IMG/VR virus record: IMGVR_UViG_3300007351_000005
Coordinates: 1-62,374 of that record
DNA length: 62,374 nucleotides
Direction: 5' to 3' (one strand)
Source of the DNA: a virus
Positions 16,481 to 24,197 of this stretch are shown in pieces. The stretch's first letter is position 1; each line of letters starts with the position of its first letter. The notes below the pieces were generated by a model, which was given only the letters and a program-made list of their open reading frames with translations, ran no database searches and was not told the DNA's origin. The position numbers and the translations under genes were made by a program.

Positions 16481-16797
16481 CCTCGCTGCTGGACGACGTC
16501 ATGCGCCACTACCTCGACGTGTGCTGCGACGCGCTCCTGCGCGCAGGCTGGCCGCCGTCGCGGATGCTGCAGGTCAAGGAGTCGTCGTTCGATCCGTTCG
16601 ACGCCGAGACGATCACGATCGTGCTGAAGCCCGGCATCGAATTCACCGCCGAGCTGCCGGTGTTCCGCGCCGCATGGGTGTGGGACCGGCGCGCGCCGAG
16701 CGTCATCGCGACATGGCTCGTCGAGCCGATCCCGACACCGCATCCGTCGACGATCGAGCGCGGCAACATCGAGGCGGCGCAGGCGGCGCGCGAATGA
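16477..16797 (+). CDS. Hypothetical protein
   Basis: Encodes 106 residues from ATG 16477, with an N-terminal helix (DDVMRHYLDVCCDALLRAGW) and alternating strands after it. No family recognised. 4-bp overlaps with both neighbours. Confidence 0.55.
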   Translation: MTSLLDDVMRHYLDVCCDALLRAGWPPSRMLQVKESSFDPFDAETITIVLKPGIEFTAELPVFRAAWVWDRRAPSVIATWLVEPIPTPHPSTIERGNIEAAQAARE

Positions 16798-16922
16798 CCC
16801 CGCTCCTCACCGAACGCGACCTCACCGACGCGCGTAAGTACATCCGCGGATACGATGACTTACACGATTTCTCGTATACGGGTATTGCGCTCGCCGAGTT
16901 TGTGTATACACTATTCTCATGA
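16794..16922 (+). CDS. Small hypothetical protein
   Basis: Encodes 42 residues beginning MTPLLTERDL and ending FVYTLFS. Its 3' end overlaps the promoter and ATG of the next gene. Its first 26 bases nearly match those of the doubtful ORF at 17420, suggesting a duplicated start. Confidence 0.45.
   Translation: MTPLLTERDLTDARKYIRGYDDLHDFSYTGIALAEFVYTLFS
16885..16912 (+). promoter_or_regulatory. Promoter with palindromic operators, leaderless architecture
   Basis: TTGCGC (16885-16890), 16-bp spacer, TACACT (16907-16912), then ATTCTC and ATG at 16919. Palindromes CGTATACG (16873-16880) and GTGTATACAC (16902-16911) lie upstream and over the -10. The stretch ACT-NTTCTC-ATG is shared with the promoter at 15388. 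Confidence 0.65.
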
Positions 16923-17224
16923 CGAAAACGAACGCACTCACGGTCTGCCGCTCAATCACCTCGCACTGCTCGGAGTGCGGCGACCAAGTCGAGGGGGACG
17001 AGACCTGCTCGGAGCACCCTGGGGCCGATATCGAGTCGATTTCGACGCTCCTCGCCAGCGACGGCACGGAGCTCGGCGTGGACGTGCGCGTGGAGGCTGG
17101 CAAGCCGGGTACCGAGGACTACGACACGGGCCGCGTCGTCGAGGTGGACGGCGATTTTGTCGTTGTCGCCTGGGACTCGCAGATCCGCACGCGCGCGCAT
17201 GCGTCGGTGCTCCGTGGCGCGTAA
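16919..17224 (+). CDS. Zinc-ribbon protein with SH3-like tail
   Basis: Encodes 101 residues. HCSECGDQVEGDETCSEH near the N-terminus has C-x2-C and C-x2-H, a probable zinc site. The C-terminal part (GRVVEVDGDFVVVAWDS) looks like a small beta-barrel. It is the first gene of a short transcript made from the adjacent leaderless promoter. Confidence 0.6.
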   Translation: MTKTNALTVCRSITSHCSECGDQVEGDETCSEHPGADIESISTLLASDGTELGVDVRVEAGKPGTEDYDTGRVVEVDGDFVVVAWDSQIRTRAHASVLRGA

Positions 17225-17423
17225 ACGCGGCCCTGGCCGCCCCAAGCTCGGCGCAGACGCTCGCTCCGTCGTCGTCCCCGTGCGAATCACGAAGGCGCAG
17301 TACAAGGCGATAGCGGCGTACGTCGCGAAAGAGAACGCAGAGATCGAGACGGCGGGCGGCGACGGCACAATGGCGACCGTATCGAGCTGGGTGCGCGACG
17401 TCATCACGGACTCGATCCCGTGA
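17214..17423 (+). CDS. Small RHH/MobC-like protein
   Basis: Encodes 69 residues from GTG 17214. A basic arm with RGPGRPK, then VVVPVRITKAQYKAIAAYV and a helix ending SSWVRDVI resemble ribbon-helix-helix proteins of MobC/plasmid type. Overlaps the previous stop by 11 bp. Confidence 0.55.
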   Translation: MARKRGPGRPKLGADARSVVVPVRITKAQYKAIAAYVAKENAEIETAGGDGTMATVSSWVRDVITDSIP

Positions 17424-17644
17424 CCGCGCTGCTCGCCGAACGCGACCCAGAGCACGAGCGCTCTCACCACAGTGCGCTCCACCATACGAATCCGCACGGG
17501 ATGCAATGGAGCGCGCCCTGCGGGATGCTCCACGTCTTGAACGGCTCGATCTTCGGCGAGCCGCAGCGTCCGCACGCGCGCGGCGGTCCGTCGCAACCAG
17601 CGAGGCACGCGACGTATGTCCCCACGATTGGCTCACCAACGTGA
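17420..17644 (+). CDS. Doubtful ORF at operon end
   Basis: A GTG overlaps the preceding stop (GTGA) and the first codons read MTALLAERD, like the 16794 gene. The rest lies antisense to the zinc-ribbon gene at 17464-17667 and is His/Pro-rich. It is probably a duplicated gene start cut off where the leftward late module was joined. Confidence 0.25.
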   Translation: MTALLAERDPEHERSHHSALHHTNPHGMQWSAPCGMLHVLNGSIFGEPQRPHARGGPSQPARHATYVPTIGSPT

Positions 17645-17667
17645 CCGCATGGCGCACGCCAGATCAC
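17464..17667 (-). CDS. Zinc-ribbon protein at the end of the late operon
   Basis: Encodes 67 residues from GTG 17667, overlapping the endolysin stop (GTGA). Cysteines occur as CGH, ACLAGC, CGRCGS and CIPCGF, compatible with one or two zinc ribbons. Function unknown. It marks the left border of the leftward region. Confidence 0.65.
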   Translation of the reverse strand: MIWRAPCGHVGEPIVGTYVACLAGCDGPPRACGRCGSPKIEPFKTWSIPQGALHCIPCGFVWWSALW

Positions 17668-18506
17668 GCGAGCAAGTCCCCGACGCCCGGCCGCGCGACC
17701 CACAGCACGCGGTAGCCACCGCGCGTCGCGAAGTAGTCCGCCTTCGAGATGCCCTCGCGGCGCTTGCCGACCGGACCCTCGCCGCCGCCGTTGCCGCTCA
17801 CGGTGTGGAACACGCTCGGGCTGTAGCGCTCGAGCAGCGTGATGTGGTCACCCTCGGCGGGCGTGCCGTCGCCGACGATCACGATGTCACCGGCGCGTGG
17901 CAGCGTGCCGTCAGGGAACGTCGCGTCGGTGCCGCGCATGATCATGCGACCGCCACTCGCCGGCCGATCGCCCGCGCTCGTCTCGTTCCAGTCCCGGTAG
18001 CGAAACCACGTCGCCATGCGCAGCGTCGAGGCCCAGAACGTCGCGAGCCACTGCGGATCGATGCCGGCCGTTCGCCAGCATGCCGCCGCGAACATGCCGC
18101 ACCACTGCACCGCGCCGTCGCCGCGGTACGGCACGGCCCAGGTCCAGCCGGCGTCACGCACGATGTCCGAGATGATCGCCTTGCAGCGCTTACCGTTCTC
18201 GGTGTCGTCGGCGACGCGCGGATCGTAGACGTCGAGCGACCATAGCCGCTGCGCCTCGGCGACCGCACGCTCACCGGCGAGCTGCAGCGCGTCCGAGCTC
18301 GGCGCCGGCGGCATCTCCGGGGGTACGGCGCGCCACAGCGCGGCCGTGGTCTGCGGATTCGGATCGCCGTTGACCGCTAGCCCTCGCGAGCGCTGGAAGT
18401 CCATGAGCGCACGGTGTGACTCGGGGCCAATGATCCCGTCGATCGTCACGGGATACGCGAGCGCGTTCAGCGCGCGCTGGATGCGGATTGCCTCTTCGCG
18501 GGTCAT
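17664..18506 (-). CDS. Endolysin: peptidoglycan-binding plus CHAP domain
   Basis: A 280-residue protein. Residues ~1-55 (EEAIRIQRALNAL...DGIIGPESHRALMDFQ) are a classic PG_binding_1 domain. The C-terminal part has the CHAP-type active-site Cys in VQWCGMF (~136) and the His in GDHITLLERYS (~219). CHAP enzymes cut peptidoglycan amide or peptide bonds. No signal peptide, so release needs a holin. Downstream in the late operon of the spanin genes. Confidence 0.9.
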   Translation of the reverse strand: MTREEAIRIQRALNALAYPVTIDGIIGPESHRALMDFQRSRGLAVNGDPNPQTTAALWRAVPPEMPPAPSSDALQLAGERAVAEAQRLWSLDVYDPRVADDTENGKRCKAIISDIVRDAGWTWAVPYRGDGAVQWCGMFAAACWRTAGIDPQWLATFWASTLRMATWFRYRDWNETSAGDRPASGGRMIMRGTDATFPDGTLPRAGDIVIVGDGTPAEGDHITLLERYSPSVFHTVSGNGGGEGPVGKRREGISKADYFATRGGYRVLWVARPGVGDLLA

Positions 18507-18778
18507 GTCGCTATGTCCTCCGGGTGTCGCGCCGCGCAGGCGCATTTGGTGTAGGCCGTCGCCGAGTGGCTGTGACAGCGGACGAAGCGGAAGCCGGCGC
18601 GAAACAACGCCACCGCACACGCGACGCCGTCGAACGCGTCGAAGATGTCGATGCCGCCGCTCGTGCACTCGAAGCTCGACCAGTCGCTGTAGAGCGCATC
18701 GAGCAGCGACTCGATCGCGTGCTCGGCCGCGATGTACTCGGCCTCGGCATCGAAGTAACGAGCGGCGGGTGTGATCAT
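18503..18778 (-). CDS. Hypothetical protein
   Basis: Encodes 91 residues, N-terminal helix rich in Asp/Glu and Ala, C-terminal part with RCHSHS and CACAARH, possibly metal-binding. ATGA overlap with the endolysin gene. Confidence 0.55.
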   Translation of the reverse strand: MITPAARYFDAEAEYIAAEHAIESLLDALYSDWSSFECTSGGIDIFDAFDGVACAVALFRAGFRFVRCHSHSATAYTKCACAARHPEDIAT

Positions 18779-19044
18779 GCGGCCCTCGGCGTCAGCAGCT
18801 CGACGGTGTCGCTCCACGCGCGCGCCTGCGCCGCGTCCCACGGCTCGCCGGCGTAGTGGCGGATCGACGCCTGCTCGTCGAGCGTGTCGAGGACGCGCCG
18901 CACGTCGACGCCGAAGCGCCGCGCCCATGCGCGGGCTGCCTTGACCCAGTCCTCGGCGAGCTCGCGCGGCTGCGCGCGGCGAACGCGATCCTCGCGCTGC
19001 AGATCGCGGACGCGGTCGGTCGGTGTCAGCTTGCGGATCGCCAT
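18775..19044 (-). CDS. Hypothetical helical protein
   Basis: Encodes 89 residues, highly charged and helical (DRVRDLQREDRV, LAEDWVKAARAWARRF). No family recognised. ATGA overlap downstream, TGATG overlap upstream. Confidence 0.55.
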   Translation of the reverse strand: MAIRKLTPTDRVRDLQREDRVRRAQPRELAEDWVKAARAWARRFGVDVRRVLDTLDEQASIRHYAGEPWDAAQARAWSDTVELLTPRAA

Positions 19045-19202
19045 CACGCCTTCGCGGGCCGCAGCGGCGGTGGTGCGAGCCGATCGGTCAGCGCCTGGAT
19101 CGTCTCGTCGTGGAGCCGCTTGCCCTCGGGGCAGAGCTTTCCCGGCACGCGCAGGCATTCGCCGCACGCCTCGAGGTGGTCGTAGAAGCTCTTCGTGGTC
19201 AC
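19044..19202 (-). CDS. Small Cys-containing protein
   Basis: Encodes 52 residues from GTG 19202 with HLEACGECLRVPGKLCPEG, i.e. C-x2-C and a third Cys. Similar phage proteins (SFYDHL...C..C......CP.G) are common and unassigned. GTGA overlap with the lipoprotein gene upstream. Confidence 0.55.
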   Translation of the reverse strand: MTTKSFYDHLEACGECLRVPGKLCPEGKRLHDETIQALTDRLAPPPLRPAKA

Positions 19203-19327
19203 CGCCGGACCTCGCACGTGCTCGGGCCGCTCGACGTCGACTCCGATTGCGCCGCCGGCGCCGGCTTGCATGCCCCGCGGCCACGCCAGCCGCACGAGAA
19301 GAGCAGCACGAGGGCGAGCGCCTTCAC
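19199..19327 (-). CDS. Small lipoprotein (42 residues)
   Basis: GTG 19327 overlaps the stop of the o-spanin-like gene. The N-terminus is VKALALVLLFSC, a short signal sequence ending in a lipobox Cys at 12, followed by a Pro/Ala/Ser-rich tail. Possibly a second outer-membrane lysis lipoprotein. Short but well supported by overlaps on both sides. Confidence 0.55.
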   Translation of the reverse strand: MKALALVLLFSCGWRGRGACKPAPAAQSESTSSGPSTCEVRR

Positions 19328-19638
19328 GGCTTCGGCCCGCAGAGGTAGTACCAGCGGTCGGCCCAGCGCATCAGCTCGACGCGTTGGTCGAGGAGCTGCG
19401 CCTTGTACTCGCGGTCCTGCATTTCAGAGCAGCGATTCGTCGGGATCGAGGAGTCGATCCGCGGATCGAGCGGGCTGCACTTCGGTGGCAGTGGCGTTGC
19501 CGGGTACTTCGCCCGAATGCACCGCTCCGCTGGCGCCGGCAGGTAGCGAATCTCCGGCGGCGGCGATGGCTTCTTTGGCGGCGCGGAGCATGCGGCTGTC
19601 CACGTCGTCAGGATCCAGATCAGCGTTCGGCTTCTCAT
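19324..19638 (-). CDS. Rz1-like outer-membrane spanin subunit
   Basis: Encodes 104 residues. A signal sequence ends in the lipobox-like TAAC, followed by a Pro-rich segment (SAPPKKPSPPPEI) as in Rz1 lipoproteins. Its 5' two thirds is nested out of frame within the i-spanin gene (19424-19858), the usual embedded Rz/Rz1 layout. The tail is longer than in lambda Rz1. Confidence 0.7.
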   Translation of the reverse strand: MRSRTLIWILTTWTAACSAPPKKPSPPPEIRYLPAPAERCIRAKYPATPLPPKCSPLDPRIDSSIPTNRCSEMQDREYKAQLLDQRVELMRWADRWYYLCGPKP

Positions 19639-19858
19639 GCGGCTCCTTCGCGAGTCGGTCTGCGGTGCGTTCGAGGTCTGCGATCTTCTCGTCGCGCTTG
19701 GCGAGCTCGTACTCGGCGCGTTCCGCTCGCACCACGGCCTTATCGCGCTCGTCGTCCATGACTTGCAGCGCATTCGCGGCGGCGATGCGGCCATAGACGA
19801 GCCACGCGATCAGACCGAGCGCCACGACGCATCCGCCGACGACAGCTACGACCTCCAT
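19424..19858 (-). CDS. Rz-like inner-membrane spanin subunit
   Basis: Encodes 144 residues: an N-terminal transmembrane segment (VVAVVGGCVVALGLIAWLVYG), then a coiled coil (DDERDKAVVRAERAEYEL) and a less ordered tail. This is the i-spanin layout. It pairs with the overlapping lipoprotein gene to fuse inner and outer membranes at lysis, which implies a Gram-negative type host. Confidence 0.72.
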   Translation of the reverse strand: MEVVAVVGGCVVALGLIAWLVYGRIAAANALQVMDDERDKAVVRAERAEYELAKRDEKIADLERTADRLAKEPHEKPNADLDPDDVDSRMLRAAKEAIAAAGDSLPAGASGAVHSGEVPGNATATEVQPARSADRLLDPDESLL

Positions 19859-20040
19859 TAGCGGCGCTCCATGCGCTGCCACGGGCCGCCGTTGATGCGG
19901 TAGCGCGCGAGGCGATACACGCCGGCCGTGCCCCAGCGCGTCGCGCGCTCGGATCCGAGCAGCGGTGCGAGCAGCGCCACGAATCGCAGCCACGCTCGCG
20001 CGCGCCAGGTGCTGACGGTCAGCTTGATCGCGAAGTCCAT
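19858..20040 (-). CDS. Small basic, partly hydrophobic protein
   Basis: Encodes 60 residues with one hydrophobic stretch (LRFVALLAPLLG) and a basic C-terminus. Located between spanins and small membrane proteins, so a lysis role is possible. No family recognised. Confidence 0.5.
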   Translation of the reverse strand: MDFAIKLTVSTWRARAWLRFVALLAPLLGSERATRWGTAGVYRLARYRINGGPWQRMERR

Positions 20041-20123
20041 CGCTTCTCCTTCGTCACGAGCAGCCACGCGACAACGCCGCAACCGAGCAGCACTCCGGCA
20101 ACGATGATCGCGGCGCGCTTCAT
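20019..20123 (-). CDS. 34-residue single-pass membrane peptide
   Basis: MKRAAIIVAGVLLGCGVVAW and a short basic tail (TKEKRW). One transmembrane segment with N-in/basic-end pattern; size and site suit a pinholin-like or accessory lysis peptide, but this is inference. Overlaps both neighbours. Confidence 0.5.
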   Translation of the reverse strand: MKRAAIIVAGVLLGCGVVAWLLVTKEKRWTSRSS

Positions 20124-20908
20124 CGCCGGTCCCTCCGCGCGAGCCACCACGAAGCCGCGCCGTGCGAGCGCGTGAACTTCATCGTGTCGTGCCAGCCGGT
20201 CAGGTTCAGGCTCGACGAATCGACGACGTGGATCTCGTCGACCCACTTGCCGTATTGAAATTTACCGTCGACGTCGCGCTCCTCGACGTACCTATGCCGA
20301 GCACCGTCGAGCAGAATGAAGTGATCGATCGAGTTGAGCAGCGGGCAACCGTCGTCACCGGGCGAGAACGGGCCGCCGCCGTGCATCTTGATCTCGGTCC
20401 AGGCGACCCAGCCGCCGCGTAGCCAGCCTTCGAGACGGCGTGTGTAGTCGAGATCGAGATCCTGGAAGCGCCACGCGTAACTCCAGCTCGGATGCCCGTG
20501 GCTGTGATCGAAATGCGGCTGCACCATGTCCCATGTGACTTCGAGGCGGCCCCACGCGCGGCCCGCCTTCTCGATCACGTCCTTGAAACCAGACCACGTA
20601 TTGCAGGTCGTCGTCTTCGGCTTCTCAGCGCTGACCTCGGCGTGGATACGACGAAGATCGTCGGCGCCGAGCTGGCCGTCGAGATGCTCGCCCACAGCCG
20701 CGCGAAGCTTCCGCAGATTCGCCTGCGCGCTGCCGTCGTAGTACTCGACGACGAACATGTCCCAGACCTCGTCGAGATCGACGGTGCGCTCCGGGTAGAG
20801 AAAGCGCAGCCCGGCGGTCGCCGCGCATGCGAAGCAATCACCGCCCGGATTCCGCGCCGGCACCGGTTGCGCGACGCGCTCGATGTTGTGGCAGACCTCG
20901 ACCGTCAT
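20120..20908 (-). CDS. Cysteine-peptidase-like protein in the lysis region
   Basis: A 262-residue protein with NPGGDCFACAATAG near the start (Cys25 at the head of a helix, as in papain-fold enzymes) and SIDHFILLDG near residue 195 (candidate catalytic His). Many Trp in the middle. Possibly a second wall-active or tail-associated hydrolase; the fold is inferred from these two motifs only. ATGA overlap with the upstream gene. Confidence 0.5.
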   Translation of the reverse strand: MTVEVCHNIERVAQPVPARNPGGDCFACAATAGLRFLYPERTVDLDEVWDMFVVEYYDGSAQANLRKLRAAVGEHLDGQLGADDLRRIHAEVSAEKPKTTTCNTWSGFKDVIEKAGRAWGRLEVTWDMVQPHFDHSHGHPSWSYAWRFQDLDLDYTRRLEGWLRGGWVAWTEIKMHGGGPFSPGDDGCPLLNSIDHFILLDGARHRYVEERDVDGKFQYGKWVDEIHVVDSSSLNLTGWHDTMKFTRSHGAASWWLARRDRR

Positions 20909-21153
20909 ACGCTCCACGCCTCCAGCCAGAGCCATCGCTTCGCTCCGCACGTCACCGTCGGGCACTTCCAGACCGGGATGACGCGGCCGTCGGGCGACAC
21001 CTCGTGATCCTCGGCGAGCACGTCGACGCCGCCGCAGTCGCCGCAGCGCACGACGGCCTTCGCCTCGACGTAGTCGCGGACGCCCTCGCGAGTCCATTGC
21101 CCGACGTCGAGCGTGTCGACGGCACCGAGGTGGCGTTGCAACACGTCACCCAC
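20905..21153 (-). CDS. Zinc-ribbon protein
   Basis: Encodes 82 residues from a GTG. VRCGDCGGVDV followed by WKCPTVTCGAKRW gives C-x2-C and C-x4-C, a zinc-ribbon arrangement. No recognised function. Confidence 0.6.
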   Translation of the reverse strand: MGDVLQRHLGAVDTLDVGQWTREGVRDYVEAKAVVRCGDCGGVDVLAEDHEVSPDGRVIPVWKCPTVTCGAKRWLWLEAWSV

Positions 21154-21289
21154 GGCGAGCCTCGTCGTAGCGCCGACACAGGGCCACCGTGGCGGCGGTG
21201 ACGAGCAGAAGCAGCGCGGCCAGTGGGCGGCTCACGACGAGCGCGAGCCCGGACCACGTGCCGCCGGTGATGAGCGCGAGCGGCTCCAC
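21146..21289 (-). CDS. Small membrane protein
   Basis: Encodes 47 residues from GTG 21289, sharing one base with the upstream stop. Hydrophobic helix LALVVSRPLAALLLLVTAATVAL, then a basic tail. Holin-like size and position. Confidence 0.5.
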   Translation of the reverse strand: MEPLALITGGTWSGLALVVSRPLAALLLLVTAATVALCRRYDEARRG

Positions 21290-21957
21290 TACTTCGCGGG
21301 CTCCGTGTGCGTCGGCGAGATCAGCGCGAGCACGGCGCCGCCGCCGGCGAACAGGATCGACGTCCACGTTCCGCCGAGCGCCGCGACGTTGAAGCACGCG
21401 GCCGCGACGGTGCCGACACCACCGATCACGATGATCGCGAGCTTCTTCTTCGCGAACCAGGCGAACAGCTTCGACTTGGGCCACCGCGAGCTCGCGCGCG
21501 CGAACGTCGCCGTCAGGATCACGAGGACGCAGAAGATCGCCGGCGCCCAGCCCTGCTTCTTCGCCTGCTTCACGTCGTCGATCGTCGCCAGCGGCTCGCT
21601 GAGCGGGTCGTGCAGCTTGTCGCTCGGCTTGACCTCGGGCGCCGGCGGCTGCGACGGGTCCGCGGGTGGAGCGGGGATGGCCGAGCCGCTGTCGGCTGGC
21701 ATCGTGTCGGCCTGCGCGAGCAGCACGCGATCGGCGCGGCATCCATCGCCGGCCGGACCGACCATGCATTCAGGCGCCACACGAAATTCCTCGGCTGCAC
21801 GGGCGAGGTTCCGGCGCGCGTGCTGGCACGGCGCATCGCAGAGTGTGTCATCGGCGAATGCCTGCTCGATGAGGATGCCGCTGGTCGCGACGCAGCTCGC
21901 AGCGATATAGCCGAACGCGATGACGATGAGGAACGTGACGATCGAGAACTTGCGCAT
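21289..21957 (-). CDS. Membrane protein, holin candidate
   Basis: A 222-residue protein. The N-terminal hydrophobic segment (FSIVTFLIVIAFGYIAA) is followed by a Cys-containing loop, a Pro-rich linker (IPAPPADPSQPPAP), then three hydrophobic segments (APAIFCVLVILTATF, LAIIVIGGVGTVAAACF, SILFAGGGAVLALI). It is larger than typical holins. Best guess by position between tail genes and endolysin. Confidence 0.5.
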   Translation of the reverse strand: MRKFSIVTFLIVIAFGYIAASCVATSGILIEQAFADDTLCDAPCQHARRNLARAAEEFRVAPECMVGPAGDGCRADRVLLAQADTMPADSGSAIPAPPADPSQPPAPEVKPSDKLHDPLSEPLATIDDVKQAKKQGWAPAIFCVLVILTATFARASSRWPKSKLFAWFAKKKLAIIVIGGVGTVAAACFNVAALGGTWTSILFAGGGAVLALISPTHTEPAK

Positions 21958-21965
21958 GATGTCTC

Positions 21966-22676
21966 CTACGATTTGAGCCAGTGAACGAACCAAGCGACGC
22001 CGCCGCCGATCACGATGGCGATGGCGTGACCGAGTTTGAAGACTTGGAACCAGCGACGACGTTCCGTGACCACCGCCGTCGAGGCGACTTGCTTGTCGCG
22101 CTCGGCGAGGACGAGTCCGTCGACGACCTTGTCGAGATTCGCGAGAGCGAGATCGTGCTGGGTCTGCTTCGCTTCGACGATCTCGACGCGATTCTCGACG
22201 TCGGTCATGCGCTCTTGGACGCTGCGCAGCAGCGCGTTCGACGTCTTGACCTCGTCGAGGTACTCCGGGAATTGCTGCGTGAAGAACACCTTCAGCTCGG
22301 CGTCCCGCTCGATCTGTTTGTCCGAGACGGTGTTCGATTTGTCGAACGACTTCCGCGCCAGGTCGCCAAAATGTTCAACCTTCGCGATCAGCGTGGTGAC
22401 CTGCCGCGTGTCCTGCTCGACGATCGTCTCGAGGCGCTCGAGCCGATCGACGACGTGACGCGCGTCCCACACGCGCTCGAGCGCTGCGCCCTGCTCCTGG
22501 ACGACGTGGTGGAGCGCGTCCACCTTCGCCGCGATCGGCATCGCCGAGAACGCCTCTGCGCTCGGCGGCTCGCGCGGCGGCGGCGTCGCCTCCGGATCGA
22601 TTTCGGTGGGGACGGCCGATTGCGGCCGAGCGAAGTCGCGATGCGATGCGAGGCGCTTCTTGCGATCGTCCACCAC
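21966..22676 (-). CDS. Coiled-coil protein with C-terminal membrane anchor
   Basis: A 236-residue protein: a Pro-rich N-terminus, a long coiled coil (~50-200, e.g. DRLERLETIVEQ, VENRVEIVEAKQ) and a C-terminal transmembrane segment (HAIAIVIGGGVAWFVHWL). This resembles phage hemolysin-XhlA-like or tail-lysis accessory proteins. The late motif lies 31 bp upstream of its GTG start. Confidence 0.55.
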   Translation of the reverse strand: MVDDRKKRLASHRDFARPQSAVPTEIDPEATPPPREPPSAEAFSAMPIAAKVDALHHVVQEQGAALERVWDARHVVDRLERLETIVEQDTRQVTTLIAKVEHFGDLARKSFDKSNTVSDKQIERDAELKVFFTQQFPEYLDEVKTSNALLRSVQERMTDVENRVEIVEAKQTQHDLALANLDKVVDGLVLAERDKQVASTAVVTERRRWFQVFKLGHAIAIVIGGGVAWFVHWLKS

Positions 22677-22707
22677 TGCGAGAGACAGGGTCGCCGCCGG
22701 GCAGTGA

Positions 22708-22718
22708 GGGGTCGATTT
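22708..22718 (-). promoter_or_regulatory. Late motif copy 1 (AAATCGACCCC)
   Basis: A perfect 11-mer in the gap after the tail-tip stop codon, 31 bp upstream of the coiled-coil gene start. One of eight copies in the late region, all in this orientation. Confidence 0.6.
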
Positions 22719-22721
22719 CGG

Positions 22722-24197
22722 CTATGCCTGCTCGAACGGCGGGAATGGCTCGAGCGGATTCGCGGTCTGGGGCGTGGCGCGCCACGTGAAGAAGAAGTCT
22801 TCGATCAAGTCGAGTGAGATCTTGCGGTTGGCCAACGACCCGCGGTTCACCGCGGCGACGCGAAACACCCGGCCGTCGATGCCGTACTCGGGCCACGTCA
22901 GCTTGACCGCATCGCCGGGCATCACGCTGCTGAAGTCGCGCCCGACGATCGCGCGACACTTCGCGATCGGCCGGCTGCGAGCGGCGAGCTCGCGTGCCGC
23001 GATCGTGCCGGCAAGCGCAGCCGTGCATACCCCGGGCATGTGGATGATCTCCTCGTGGACCTCGCCGTCCTGCGCGGCCGCCGCGGCCTGGTTCTGCGCC
23101 GTCGCGGATCCGTCGCGGTAGTCATCCGCGCGGTTCGTGAAGACGACGCGCACCTTGTTGACTGCGGCTTCCCAGCCTCCAGCGGCGAAGCTCTCGAGCG
23201 CTTGGCAATTGCTCGTGGTGAGATGCGGCAGCGCGGCGACATCGTAGTCGGGGCGGATCAGCTTGAGATGGATCAGGCCGTCGCGTGGGTCCTCGTAGAG
23301 CACGCCGTCGATCTGCTCGAGGATCTCGCGGATAATCTCAGCAAGGTCGACGGTCGAATCGATCGCGCGCGAGTAGCCGTTGCCTTCCTCGTTGAGGCGA
23401 ATCTTCGCCGCCCCGAAGCTCGCGCCGTGGATCTTCGACGCCGGAAAGCCGAGCTTGCCGAAGCGCCCCGTGAGCAAGTCGATGAGCACCTTTGCGGGGT
23501 TCGCTTCGAGGCCGATGTCGAACGCGTCCGAATCGCCGGGGTACGAGCTGACTTCGTACTGGTACGAGCCGAGCTCGGCGCCGTTGCCGAGCATCCACTT
23601 CGTCCCGCCAGTACCGTAGTGAAAGGCCGAGACGTATCCGCGATATCCGGGAAGCTGCTCGGGCAAGAGCCCAGCGGTCACCATGCGCTGGCCGACAACG
23701 CTTGTCGTTGCATATGGCGCTGTTTGATCTGCGAGCTGCTGCGTCGGACGCCCGTCGAAGACTTCGAGTCCGTTTCCGATAGCGCCGCGCTGGGTCAGCG
23801 TCGGATCGACGCTGTTGTCGACGATGTGTTGCCCGTACGTCGCGCTGTGCCGTTTCGGCTGAGCAGTGGTCGCTCCCAGATATCCCTCGCCGACCCAGAT
23901 CTTCCACACCGCCACATTTGCCGGCGTCTCGAACGGGATGCCGAGCACCATGAAGAAGTCCATCGCGTACTTGAACTGCTCGTCGCTCAGCAGCGTCGCA
24001 GTCGGTTGCCCGCACCACGCGAGGAGCGGCGAGCGCACGCGGCAGCGTCCGTAGATCAGCGACGGCGTGGCGCCGTCTTCGAGCCGCGGTACTTCGATCC
24101 GCTCCATTGGCTTGGGACGCGGCGGCTGCGGTGCCGTCAGCCGGTGATAGATGTACGAGCCGACGAGAAAGCCACCGTATGCGAGTGCTTGCCACAT
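22722..24197 (-). CDS. Tail tip/hub protein
   Basis: A 491-residue protein starting MWQALAYGGFLVGSY and containing the tail-tip (TipJ-like) N-terminal region with the segment PSLIYGRCRVRSPLLAWC. The middle has VDLAEIIREILEQIDGVLYED, typical of hub proteins that bind the fibre. Follows the BR0599-family gene as in many siphophages. TGATG overlap upstream. Confidence 0.75.
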   Translation of the reverse strand: MWQALAYGGFLVGSYIYHRLTAPQPPRPKPMERIEVPRLEDGATPSLIYGRCRVRSPLLAWCGQPTATLLSDEQFKYAMDFFMVLGIPFETPANVAVWKIWVGEGYLGATTAQPKRHSATYGQHIVDNSVDPTLTQRGAIGNGLEVFDGRPTQQLADQTAPYATTSVVGQRMVTAGLLPEQLPGYRGYVSAFHYGTGGTKWMLGNGAELGSYQYEVSSYPGDSDAFDIGLEANPAKVLIDLLTGRFGKLGFPASKIHGASFGAAKIRLNEEGNGYSRAIDSTVDLAEIIREILEQIDGVLYEDPRDGLIHLKLIRPDYDVAALPHLTTSNCQALESFAAGGWEAAVNKVRVVFTNRADDYRDGSATAQNQAAAAAQDGEVHEEIIHMPGVCTAALAGTIAARELAARSRPIAKCRAIVGRDFSSVMPGDAVKLTWPEYGIDGRVFRVAAVNRGSLANRKISLDLIEDFFFTWRATPQTANPLEPFPPFEQA

